NCBI RefSeq assembly: GCF_000421485.1
Contig: NZ_ATXC01000001.1
Location: 1,295,087 to 1,359,086 of the forward strand
Direction of reading: 5' to 3'
DNA: 64,000 bases
Origin: Desulfurobacterium sp. TC5-1
GTDB taxonomy: Bacteria > Aquificota > Aquificia > Desulfurobacteriales > Desulfurobacteriaceae
Positions 36,688 to 43,945 of the stretch are shown here, in pieces. The position numbers and the translations under genes were made by a program. The first letter of the stretch is position 1; the number at the start of each line of letters is the position of its first letter. The notes below the pieces were generated by a model that made no database searches, was not told the origin of the DNA, and was given only the letters and a program-made list of their open reading frames with translations.

Positions 36688-37632
36688 TTATTTTTTTCTC
36701 TTCTCGTCAAGAAGCAAAACCGTAGCGTAAACACAGTGGTTGCAGGGAACATTTATTCCTTTCTTCTTTGCTTTCCTTATGAGAGCCCCCGTTATCCCTT
36801 CAATCTCAAGTGGTTTTCCCCTTTCAAAATCAAGAAGCATGGATGTTTTATAAGCCATAAGGTCCGGCGACGATTTTAAGTACTTCTCCATAGTTTCTTT
36901 TTTAAGCTCAACGCCCCAAGCCTTTGCCACTTCCATACATTCTTCCATCAAACGCTCTAACACTTTAAACGTTTCAGGATGTTCAAGCATTTCACCAACA
37001 GTTGCTCTCGTAACGACAGAATAAGGATTGAAGGCAACGTTCCACATGAGCTTTTTCCAGAGAGTATAGTTGATATCTCGCGAAATCCTGATCTCTATTC
37101 CCGTTTCTGCCATATCCTCTGCAATACGCCTGATTCTATCAGTAACAGTTGTAGTTACAACTTCTCCAATCTCAAGAAGTCCGGCAGCTTCATGAACAAC
37201 AACGCCCGGTTCTTTAACGTAAGCACCGATAAAGGCCGTAGCACCAATAACTCTATCACTGCCAAGGTATTTTGCCAGAATCTCCTCATTCTCTATACCG
37301 TTTTGAACAGAAACAACGGCAAACTTTCCATCTATCTCAGAGAGCTTTCTGGCAATCTCTTCCGTATCGTAGGACTTAACGCAGAGAAGAACAACATCAA
37401 CATCTTTTAAAGCATCGAACGAATCAGAAAAAACAACCCTGTCAGACTCTCTAACGGTAAACTTACCGTGCTTAAAACTTTCAACCGTTAAACCTTTGCT
37501 TTTAAAAACCTTCACATGGTGGGACTTACCGATAAAAACAATCGCTTTTCCGCCGTTTGCAAGCATACCTCCGTAAAAGCCGCCAACACCACCAACACCG
37601 ATTACACCATACTTCATGGCAATCTCCCGCAA
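36688..37632 (-). CDS. panE: 2-dehydropantoate 2-reductase
   Basis: PanE reduces ketopantoate to pantoate with NADPH for CoA synthesis. The 314 aa show the Rossmann start MKYGVIGVGGVGGFYGGMLA after a six-residue lead, VVSVQNGIENEE, the ketopantoate-binding region LWKKLMWNVAFNPYSVVT and the C-terminal KPLEIEGITGALIRKAKKKG. MKYGVIG (residue 7) is an equally possible start. It is divergent from ligA and 30 bases from the M23 gene. Confidence 0.93.
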   Translation of the reverse strand: MREIAMKYGVIGVGGVGGFYGGMLANGGKAIVFIGKSHHVKVFKSKGLTVESFKHGKFTVRESDRVVFSDSFDALKDVDVVLLCVKSYDTEEIARKLSEIDGKFAVVSVQNGIENEEILAKYLGSDRVIGATAFIGAYVKEPGVVVHEAAGLLEIGEVVTTTVTDRIRRIAEDMAETGIEIRISRDINYTLWKKLMWNVAFNPYSVVTRATVGEMLEHPETFKVLERLMEECMEVAKAWGVELKKETMEKYLKSSPDLMAYKTSMLLDFERGKPLEIEGITGALIRKAKKKGINVPCNHCVYATVLLLDEKRKK

Positions 37633-37707
37633 TCTGTTCTATACTTCCAAATCTTACCAAAAGAGGATATTATATTTTGTATTGTAAGGTTTTAGCGGAG
37701 GTAAGCC

Positions 37708-39879
37708 ATGCGATATACGGTAAAAGACGAAGAAGCCCTTCAGTCATTAACAGATAAACTTCTAAAAGAAATAGAGAAAAAAGACTTCATCAAAAAGCTA
37801 TCAAAAGAAGAAGCAAAAAAGATAGCGGAAGATTTAAGAAAAGTCATAAGGTATCACGATTATAAATATTATGTTGAAGCAAATCCAGTTATTTCAGACT
37901 ACCAGTACGACCGCCTATTCCACGCACTTGAAGGAATAGAAAGGCATTTTCCTGAACTCGTTACGCCAGATTCACCAACACAGCGAATCTCACCGGCATT
38001 CACCGGCGAATTTAAAAAGGTTAAACATCTGGCCGAGATGACCTCCCTCGAAAATACTTACTCAGCAGAAGATTTAAAGGAATGGGACAGAAAGGTAAGA
38101 ACCGCTCTCGGCGTAGAGACGTTAGAGTACGTCGTTGAACCAAAATTTGACGGTGCGAGCATAGAGCTTGTTTACGAAAACGACATCTTCGTAAGAGGTG
38201 TAACGAGAGGCGACGGACTTGTCGGCGAAGACGTAACAATGAACGTTAAAACCATAAAATCCATTCCTTTAAAAGCACCCTTTTCAAAACACGGCATAAA
38301 AAAGGTTTCCCTCCGTGGCGAAATCATAATGCCAAGGAGCGTTTTCATAGAACTTAACAGAGAAAGGGAAAAGCAGGGACTTACACTCTTTGCAAACCCG
38401 AGAAACGCGGCAGCCGGAACGATGAGACTGAAAGATCCGGGCGAAGTTGCAAAGAGAAAACTTGACTGCTACACCTATTTCATCCTCTACAGCGAACCGA
38501 AAAAACTTTGCAGAGACATTAAAACCCAGTGGGAAGCCCTTGAAATCCTTAAGGACTGCGGATTTAAAGTCTCACCGTTAAACAAGCTATGCAAAGGAAT
38601 AGACGAAGTTATAGACTATATAATGAAGTGTCAGGAAGAGAGAGAATCCTGGGACTTTGAAGCAGACGGAATGGTCGTTAAGATAAACAACACCTGCGCC
38701 TGGGAGAAACTTGGCGAAACACTCCACCATCCACGTTGGGCAGTTGCATACAAATTCCCGGCAAAACAGGCAGTAACAAAACTAAAAGACGTCGTATGGC
38801 AGGTGGGAAGGACAGGAGCTCTTACACCTGTTGCAGTCCTTGAACCTGTTGAGGTTGGCGGTGTTGTTGTATCAAGGGCATCTCTCTTTAACCCTGACGA
38901 GATAAAGAGAAAAGACATCAGAATCGGCGACTACGTTATCGTTGAACGTGCCGGCGAAACAATCCCCTACATCGTTGCTCCTGTAAAAGAGAGAAGAACA
39001 GGAGAAGAAAAACCGATAGAAGTACCTAAAACATGCCCTGAGTGCGGTTCACCAATCGTTCACGAACTTGACGAAGCCGTTCCAAGATGCCCGAACATCA
39101 ACTGTCCGGCTCAACTGAAAGAACACCTTATATACTGGGGAAAGGTGCTTGACATCAAAGGACTTGGTGAGTCAACCGCAAACCTGCTTACCAGAAAAGG
39201 CTTTGTTAAAAACATCGCAGACCTCTATACCCTTGACAGAAGCCAGCTTATCAGACTTCCCGGCTGGGGCGAGAAAAAGACAGACAATCTCCTTTCCCAG
39301 ATAGAAAAGTCAAAAAGTGCAGAGTTTTACAAAAAACTTACAGCTCTTGGAATCAGACATGTTGGCGAAAAAACAGCAATGCTCCTTGCAAAGCGGTTCA
39401 AAAATCTTGACGAACTGATGAATGCGCCTTTTGAAAAACTTGCTTCCATTCCCGGAATAGGACCAATTACCGCAACAAGCATTAAAAACTTCTTTAAAGC
39501 AGAGAAAAACATCGAAATGATAGAGAAGCTCAAAAATGTTGGCTTCACTTTTGAGAGAACAGCGGAAGAGGAAGAGGAGAGAGAACTTCCAAAACCTTTA
39601 GCAGGACAGAACGTCGTATTCACCGGCGAGCTTGAGCACTTTAAGAGAAAAGAGGCACAAAAAATCATAGAACTTTTAGGCGGAAATCCAACAAACTCCG
39701 TAACAAGAAAAACTTCTTTCGTGGTCGTAGGTGAAAACCCCGGATCAAAACTTGCAAAGGCTGAGAAGTTAGGAATAAAACGGATGAACGAACAGGAATT
39801 CATAGAGTTCATAAAACCTTTAGCAAAGGAAAATCCCGAAGTTGCCAGAATCCTTGAAGAGAAAGGGATAAAAGTATGA
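37708..39879 (+). CDS. ligA: NAD-dependent DNA ligase LigA
   Basis: LigA seals nicks in DNA using NAD+. The adenylated lysine is K146 in VEPKFDGASIEL. The Ia domain (YHDYKYYVEANPVISDYQYD) precedes it, and the OB fold, a four-cysteine zinc finger (CPECGSP to CPNINCPAQL), helix-hairpin-helix repeats and a C-terminal BRCT domain (LAGQNVVFTGELEHF) follow. At 723 aa it is slightly longer than usual (about 670). GGAGG lies before the ATG. mnmE overlaps the stop by four bases. Confidence 0.98.
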   Translation: MRYTVKDEEALQSLTDKLLKEIEKKDFIKKLSKEEAKKIAEDLRKVIRYHDYKYYVEANPVISDYQYDRLFHALEGIERHFPELVTPDSPTQRISPAFTGEFKKVKHLAEMTSLENTYSAEDLKEWDRKVRTALGVETLEYVVEPKFDGASIELVYENDIFVRGVTRGDGLVGEDVTMNVKTIKSIPLKAPFSKHGIKKVSLRGEIIMPRSVFIELNREREKQGLTLFANPRNAAAGTMRLKDPGEVAKRKLDCYTYFILYSEPKKLCRDIKTQWEALEILKDCGFKVSPLNKLCKGIDEVIDYIMKCQEERESWDFEADGMVVKINNTCAWEKLGETLHHPRWAVAYKFPAKQAVTKLKDVVWQVGRTGALTPVAVLEPVEVGGVVVSRASLFNPDEIKRKDIRIGDYVIVERAGETIPYIVAPVKERRTGEEKPIEVPKTCPECGSPIVHELDEAVPRCPNINCPAQLKEHLIYWGKVLDIKGLGESTANLLTRKGFVKNIADLYTLDRSQLIRLPGWGEKKTDNLLSQIEKSKSAEFYKKLTALGIRHVGEKTAMLLAKRFKNLDELMNAPFEKLASIPGIGPITATSIKNFFKAEKNIEMIEKLKNVGFTFERTAEEEEERELPKPLAGQNVVFTGELEHFKRKEAQKIIELLGGNPTNSVTRKTSFVVVGENPGSKLAKAEKLGIKRMNEQEFIEFIKPLAKENPEVARILEEKGIKV

Positions 39880-41264
39880 AAGACTACCTGTGCGAAGACA
39901 CGATAGCGGCAATAAGCACGCCATTATCAAAAGGTGCCATTGGAATCGTGAGAATTTCAGGGGAAAGAGCCCCTGAAATTCTTAAAAAGGTATTCAGAAC
40001 AAAGAGCGGAAAACCAAAAGAAACCTTTGAAGATAGAAAGATGACCTACGGCATTATCGTTGACGAAAACAATAATGAGATAGACGAAGTCCTTGCCGTT
40101 TACATGAAAGGGCCAAAAACGTTCACCGGCGAAGACGTGGTGGAAATCCACTCCCACGGCGGAATTTATGTGGTTAGAAAAATCCTCAAAAGAGTTCTGT
40201 TGGAAGGCGCACGCCTTGCAGAACCTGGCGAATTCACCAAGAGAGCCTTCATAAACGGCAGGATTGACCTTGTCCAGGCGGAAGCGATAAACGAAATAAT
40301 CAACGCTGAAAGTGAATTATCACTGAAAGTTGCCGTAAACCACCTTAAAGGAAACCTGAGCAGCAAGATAGAATCCATAAGAGACAGGCTCTTTCACTTA
40401 AAAGCATTCATAGAAGCAGCCGTTGACTTTCCGGAAGAAGAAATTGAAATCATCGAAACGGGCAGGGTAAAAGAAGAGGTTGAAAAAGCAGCCAGAGACA
40501 TAGAAAAGCTCCTTGAGACATACGACGACGGCAGAATTATTCGTGAAGGCATAAAAATAGCGATAGCAGGAAGGCCAAACGTCGGTAAATCTTCCCTCCT
40601 TAACGCCCTTCTAAAGGAAGAAAGAGCAATCGTCACGGACATTCCCGGAACGACAAGGGATGTGATAGAAGAGGCAGTAACGCTGAAAGGCATTCCCGTT
40701 CGCCTTATAGATACCGCCGGCATCAGAGAAGCAAGAGATACTGTTGAAAAGATAGGCATAAGCCGAACAATGGAAAAACTGAAAACAGCAGACGTTATAC
40801 TCTTTGTCATTGACGGCTCTACCGGATTTACCGAAGAAGACAGAAAGATATACAATATCTTAAAAAACAACCCTAACCTCATAGTCGTGATAAACAAAAA
40901 AGATCAGGGACTAAAGGTTACCTGCAAAGACTTTAAACAAACTTGCATTGAAATAAGTGCAAAAACAGGCGAAGGCATAGAAAACCTTTCCGAAACAATA
41001 ATGAAAAAGCTCCTTCTTGAACCTGAAACACTCTTTAAAGAAGCCGAAACAATGATAACAAGCGAAAGACATAAAAATTTACTTGAAAAAGCACTCAAAA
41101 ACCTTCAAAACATGAAAGTAAGTATAGAATCAGGTGTGGAATCACCGGAATTTTTAGCCCTTGACCTTGACGAAGCCCTCGATACCCTCGGCGAAATCGT
41201 CGGCAAAAAAGGCGTTGAAGACATGCTGGATATTATATTTTCAACGTTTTGTATCGGAAAGTGA
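39876..41264 (+). CDS. mnmE: tRNA uridine-5-carboxymethylaminomethyl modification GTPase MnmE
   Basis: MnmE with MnmG modifies wobble U34 of several tRNAs. The N-terminal domain (DTIAAISTPLSKGAIGIVRISG) is followed by a helical domain, an inserted G domain with GRPNVGKSSLLNAL, DIPGTTRD and INKKD, and the C-terminal FCIGK motif with its catalytic cysteine. Length is normal at 462 aa. It is coupled to ligA by an ATGA overlap. It is the last core gene before the AT-rich accessory island. Confidence 0.98.
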   Translation: MKDYLCEDTIAAISTPLSKGAIGIVRISGERAPEILKKVFRTKSGKPKETFEDRKMTYGIIVDENNNEIDEVLAVYMKGPKTFTGEDVVEIHSHGGIYVVRKILKRVLLEGARLAEPGEFTKRAFINGRIDLVQAEAINEIINAESELSLKVAVNHLKGNLSSKIESIRDRLFHLKAFIEAAVDFPEEEIEIIETGRVKEEVEKAARDIEKLLETYDDGRIIREGIKIAIAGRPNVGKSSLLNALLKEERAIVTDIPGTTRDVIEEAVTLKGIPVRLIDTAGIREARDTVEKIGISRTMEKLKTADVILFVIDGSTGFTEEDRKIYNILKNNPNLIVVINKKDQGLKVTCKDFKQTCIEISAKTGEGIENLSETIMKKLLLEPETLFKEAETMITSERHKNLLEKALKNLQNMKVSIESGVESPEFLALDLDEALDTLGEIVGKKGVEDMLDIIFSTFCIGK

Positions 41265-41271
41265 GAGAAAT

Positions 41272-41838
41272 TCAATCCAACCTCACTACATAACAAATAT
41301 CAGCCACCTCGTGAGGTTTATATTTAACGTGATATCGGATAATTTCCTCTGTTATTCCTAATGTTCCTGACCACGGTTCACCTAACTTCGTCATTATTTG
41401 TTTCAGAAGCAATCTTTCTTTTTTAATATACTTCTCTACATCCGAGACATCACAATAATCCTCATCGCACCAAACACCTCTATGCACTCGTTTGATGTAG
41501 ATGAGGCAATCAATTTCGGTTTTAATCCTTTCTAAAACGTGAAGCAAGCAAATTCCCTCAATAATAATAAAACAGTCAAACTTCAAAACTTCTGTTTTTA
41601 AATCTTTATACTTTAGATATTTTAAATACTATCCCTTACGTTTATCCAGATAATCATCCAAACAAAAATGAGTTACAATCAATACATCGGACAACTGACA
41701 TACCAAAGTTGATTTACCAACACCATTAACACCATCAATTCCTATCCGACAACAATTTTTTCTTTTTAAAAGTGACACTAGTTCTTCAATAGTATCAATC
41801 TGCCTCATTATAACTCTATGTAATAATACTTTAATCAT
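41272..41838 (-). pseudogene. P-loop nucleoside kinase-like gene interrupted by an in-frame TAG
   Basis: The 5' part (41838 to 41629) encodes RIGIDGVNGVGKSTLVCQL, a Walker A loop of the uridine kinase-like type, and FCLDDYLDKRKG, then meets a TAG. The same frame continues without other stops through 14 codons into FDCFIIIEGICLL, a matching internal kinase block, and ends at 41272. One base change therefore explains the break, which fits a young pseudogene, though readthrough or a sequencing error is possible. The full reading would be about 188 aa. The gene is convergent with mnmE. Confidence 0.65.
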
Positions 41839-41872
41839 ACAATACTGTAACCCAAAAAATTACATTCCCATT

Positions 41873-41899
41873 GGTAGTGTACGATATTTTGTGTAAGCT
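41873..41899 (+). repeat. left terminal inverted repeat of the IS256-type remnant
   Basis: Read inward this repeat is GGTAGTGTACGATATTTTGT followed by GTAAGCT. It pairs with 42336-42362 on the opposite strand at 19 of 27 positions, with solid agreement over TTTT and TGTAAGC. Confidence 0.65.
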
Positions 41900-41916
41900 T
41901 GAAGAATTAGGTAAAA

Positions 41917-41957
41917 ACCTCCTGGGGAACACCCCACAAATACCAACCCCAGGAGGT
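41917..41957 (+). promoter_or_regulatory. hairpin masking the transposase ribosome-binding site
   Basis: ACCTCCTGGGG at 41917-41927 and CCCCAGGAGGT at 41947-41957 form a perfect 11-bp stem with a 19-nt loop. The right arm contains AGGAGG, five bases before the ATG at 41962. In a transcript entering from outside, the stem would hide the ribosome-binding site, a known way for insertion sequences to avoid transposase expression by read-through. Confidence 0.55.
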
Positions 41958-41961
41958 GAAA

Positions 41962-42130
41962 ATGAAACTACAGAAAATTTTACCAGACATCATTAAAGAA
42001 GTGGTAAAGCAGACACTGGAATTCATCATGACAGTAGAAAGAAAAGTGTTTCTTAAAGAGCACGGAGGAACAAAAACGGCTTTTATAAAAGTATTTTTAT
42101 GATGCAACCTTTGGAAAACTTTAAAATCTG
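41962..42130 (+). pseudogene. IS256 transposase 5' fragment, frameshifted
   Basis: The ATG follows AGGAGG. Codons 1-38 read as an IS256 transposase N-terminus (IKEVVKQTLEFIM, then ERKVFLKEHGGTK). The frame then shifts: NGFYK and YDATFGKL, both expected next in this family, lie in other frames, and stops end each frame. This is decay, not a working gene. Confidence 0.65.
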
Positions 42131-42335
42131 AAAACAGATGATAGATAAAGACTATAAAGAAAACAAGGAAGTAAGTTAAGCTAATAGAAGCGTTACCGTC
42201 TGTTAGTTCTGCTTTTGAAGTTCGTTTACTTAAGGGTAACAATGCTTAACAATAAGTGATCTAAAAGGATAGTGAATGGTTTTCTGGAAGCCAAGAAGGA
42301 GATTCAGAACATGTTCTGCAGAAGGTATTCATAAT

Positions 42336-42362
42336 GGCTTACATAAAATTATTGACACAACC
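42336..42362 (+). repeat. right terminal inverted repeat of the IS256-type remnant
   Basis: This 27-bp sequence (GGCTTACATAAAATTATTGA and seven more bases) is the inverted partner of 41873-41899. It also contains a consensus TTGACA at 42352-42357 pointing outward to the restriction genes. Confidence 0.65.
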
Positions 42363-42380
42363 TTATAGGAGTTATATTTT
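42352..42380 (+). promoter_or_regulatory. candidate promoter of the McrBC-like operon, -35 inside the IS end
   Basis: TTGACA (42352-42357) is a perfect sigma-70 -35 box, followed after 17 nt by TATTTT (42375-42380); an overlapping TATATT lies at 15 nt. The -35 is within the right IS256 repeat and the -10 is in flanking DNA, so this is a hybrid promoter of the kind IS256-family ends are known to create. The first restriction gene starts 60-115 nt downstream. Confidence 0.5.
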
Positions 42381-42442
42381 CATATTTCGTAGGTTTTGCT
42401 TAAATTAATTTATTTCGACTTATACAAAACAATTCATGCTAT

Positions 42443-43945
42443 TTGGAGGAAAGAAAAAGTTGTAGAAAAAATCAAAAATGGAGTTATGCCAAAGTGAAAC
42501 TGATTTTTGCGGAATATGGATTCAAAAAAGAAGAAATAAAAGATACTTTCAAATATATTATGGACCATCTAGTAGAAAAAGACCAAGCAGAAATCATTGG
42601 CAATACAGTTGTTTTTAAAAACTTTACTGGAATATTGGAAACTAATAAAGACAGATATTTAATAATACCAAGGAAACTAGCGGAACACTTTTGCCTTATA
42701 GATGAAAATGGAAAACCTTTAAGTAATTTTTATCATATCTATACCAATAAATTTGAAAAATTTCTTAACTACATACTGGAAAAGCTTTTAAAGGAACAAA
42801 TAATTTATACAGTTGGCCTAGCCAAGTTTCCAGTTGAAGAAAGCACGTTAAACGATAGCAAAATTTTTAAATTATTACTTCTTTTAGAAAAGAAAGATGA
42901 ATTAATTAACTCTCTACAGCTTATTCTTTCTAATCCCCACAGAAAACTTTTTGAGTACAAAACATACAAAAGTTTAGAGGAAATTAGCTATATAAATTCA
43001 GAAGTAATAACCGATATATGTCAAAGCCCGGAAAGGTTGTATCAAACAGAAAACGGAATTTTTGAATATAAAGGACAGAAATATTCTCCAATTTCCGTCT
43101 TACAGTATGAAGTAGATGAAACTTATGATACTCTGGAAAATAGATTTGTAAAACTTTTTCTAAAAGAACTGGAAAACATACTTTCTGAGGATTTAAAGGA
43201 TTTCCAGTTTATTCTTGAACTACAGATGATAAAGGAAAACATCGAATATGCACTTCAAAGCGATATTTTCTCAAGAGTAGGAGATCTTTCTATTTTTCCT
43301 TCAAGTTCACAAGTTTTAATGAAAAAAGCAGGTTATCGAGAAATTTTTCAGATTTATAGGCTTTTGCACATTTCATACATTCCCAAGTTCTTTAAGGATC
43401 TGGATCTGGCCTTTTCATTAAAGGATATGGCAACTCTCTGGGAATACTATGTTTTGGTTAAATTGCTTGAAGAATTTAAAAAAGAGTTTGGAAACTATAA
43501 GGTAGAAATTGACTTTGAACCAAAGAAAATAGGAAAAACAATATATGATAAAGCTAAATTCAGTTTCAACAATGGATTAGTATTACACTTTCAGGCAACA
43601 AAATATACATATTCAAGATTAGAATTTAGACCTGATTTTTTGATTTATTTCGATGATAAAAATAAAAAGATAGTATTTGACGCAAAGTTTAGACTATTTG
43701 ACAATAATAATAAAAGCGATATCTTTAAAAATATGCATTATTACAGAGATGGTCTACAGTTAGATGCAGCAATTGCTGTTTGTATAGGGAAGGAAAATGG
43801 AGAGTTCTATTATGAAAATAACAATACTGAATCCTTTAACCTAACCAAAGTTTTAAAAAGCCTCAAAAATAATAGTAAAAAAGAGTTAAAAGGTATTGGA
43901 TACCTTACTATATCCATAAAGGAGGTCTATAATGAAACCAAATAA
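42443..43945 (+). CDS. McrC-like DUF2357/PD-(D/E)XK nuclease
   Basis: The 500-aa protein matches the DUF2357-plus-nuclease group (COG1700-like) partnered with McrB-type AAA+ proteins. The C-terminal nuclease core reads RPDFLIYFDD then KIVFDAKFR, the D...(D/E)XK signature with a conserved neighbouring Tyr-rich helix (MHYYRDGLQLDAA). It should cut DNA when loaded by its partner. The start is uncertain: the TTG at 42443 overlaps a GGAGGA site, whereas the GTG at 42494 has GGAG ten bases ahead. Base composition is more AT-rich than flanking genes, which suggests horizontal transfer. Confidence 0.82.
   Translation: MEERKSCRKNQKWSYAKVKLIFAEYGFKKEEIKDTFKYIMDHLVEKDQAEIIGNTVVFKNFTGILETNKDRYLIIPRKLAEHFCLIDENGKPLSNFYHIYTNKFEKFLNYILEKLLKEQIIYTVGLAKFPVEESTLNDSKIFKLLLLLEKKDELINSLQLILSNPHRKLFEYKTYKSLEEISYINSEVITDICQSPERLYQTENGIFEYKGQKYSPISVLQYEVDETYDTLENRFVKLFLKELENILSEDLKDFQFILELQMIKENIEYALQSDIFSRVGDLSIFPSSSQVLMKKAGYREIFQIYRLLHISYIPKFFKDLDLAFSLKDMATLWEYYVLVKLLEEFKKEFGNYKVEIDFEPKKIGKTIYDKAKFSFNNGLVLHFQATKYTYSRLEFRPDFLIYFDDKNKKIVFDAKFRLFDNNNKSDIFKNMHYYRDGLQLDAAIAVCIGKENGEFYYENNNTESFNLTKVLKSLKNNSKKELKGIGYLTISIKEVYNETK

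Larger units (their letters stand above)
41873..42362 (+). mobile_element. internally deleted, degenerate IS256-family element
   Basis: A 490-bp element is bounded by imperfect 27-bp terminal inverted repeats at 41873-41899 and 42336-42362, with 19 of 27 positions matching and both tips beginning GGT. The interior starts with a transposase N-terminus typical of IS256 (KEVVKQTLEFIM, FLKEHGGTK), degrades through frameshifts, and ends with a short C-terminal-like tail (GFLEAKKEIQNMFCRRYS) whose stop abuts the right repeat. A complete element would be about 1.3-1.5 kb. No clear target duplication is visible. It cannot make transposase. Confidence 0.7.

Noticed and set aside
41629-41631. TAG as a pyrrolysine codon
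   Set aside because: It is in a kinase loop with no known Pyl role and there is no sign of Pyl machinery; a stop mutation is simpler.
41907-42242. Minus-strand open frame across the IS remnant
   Set aside because: It lies opposite the transposase fragment, starts without a ribosome-binding site and matches no family.
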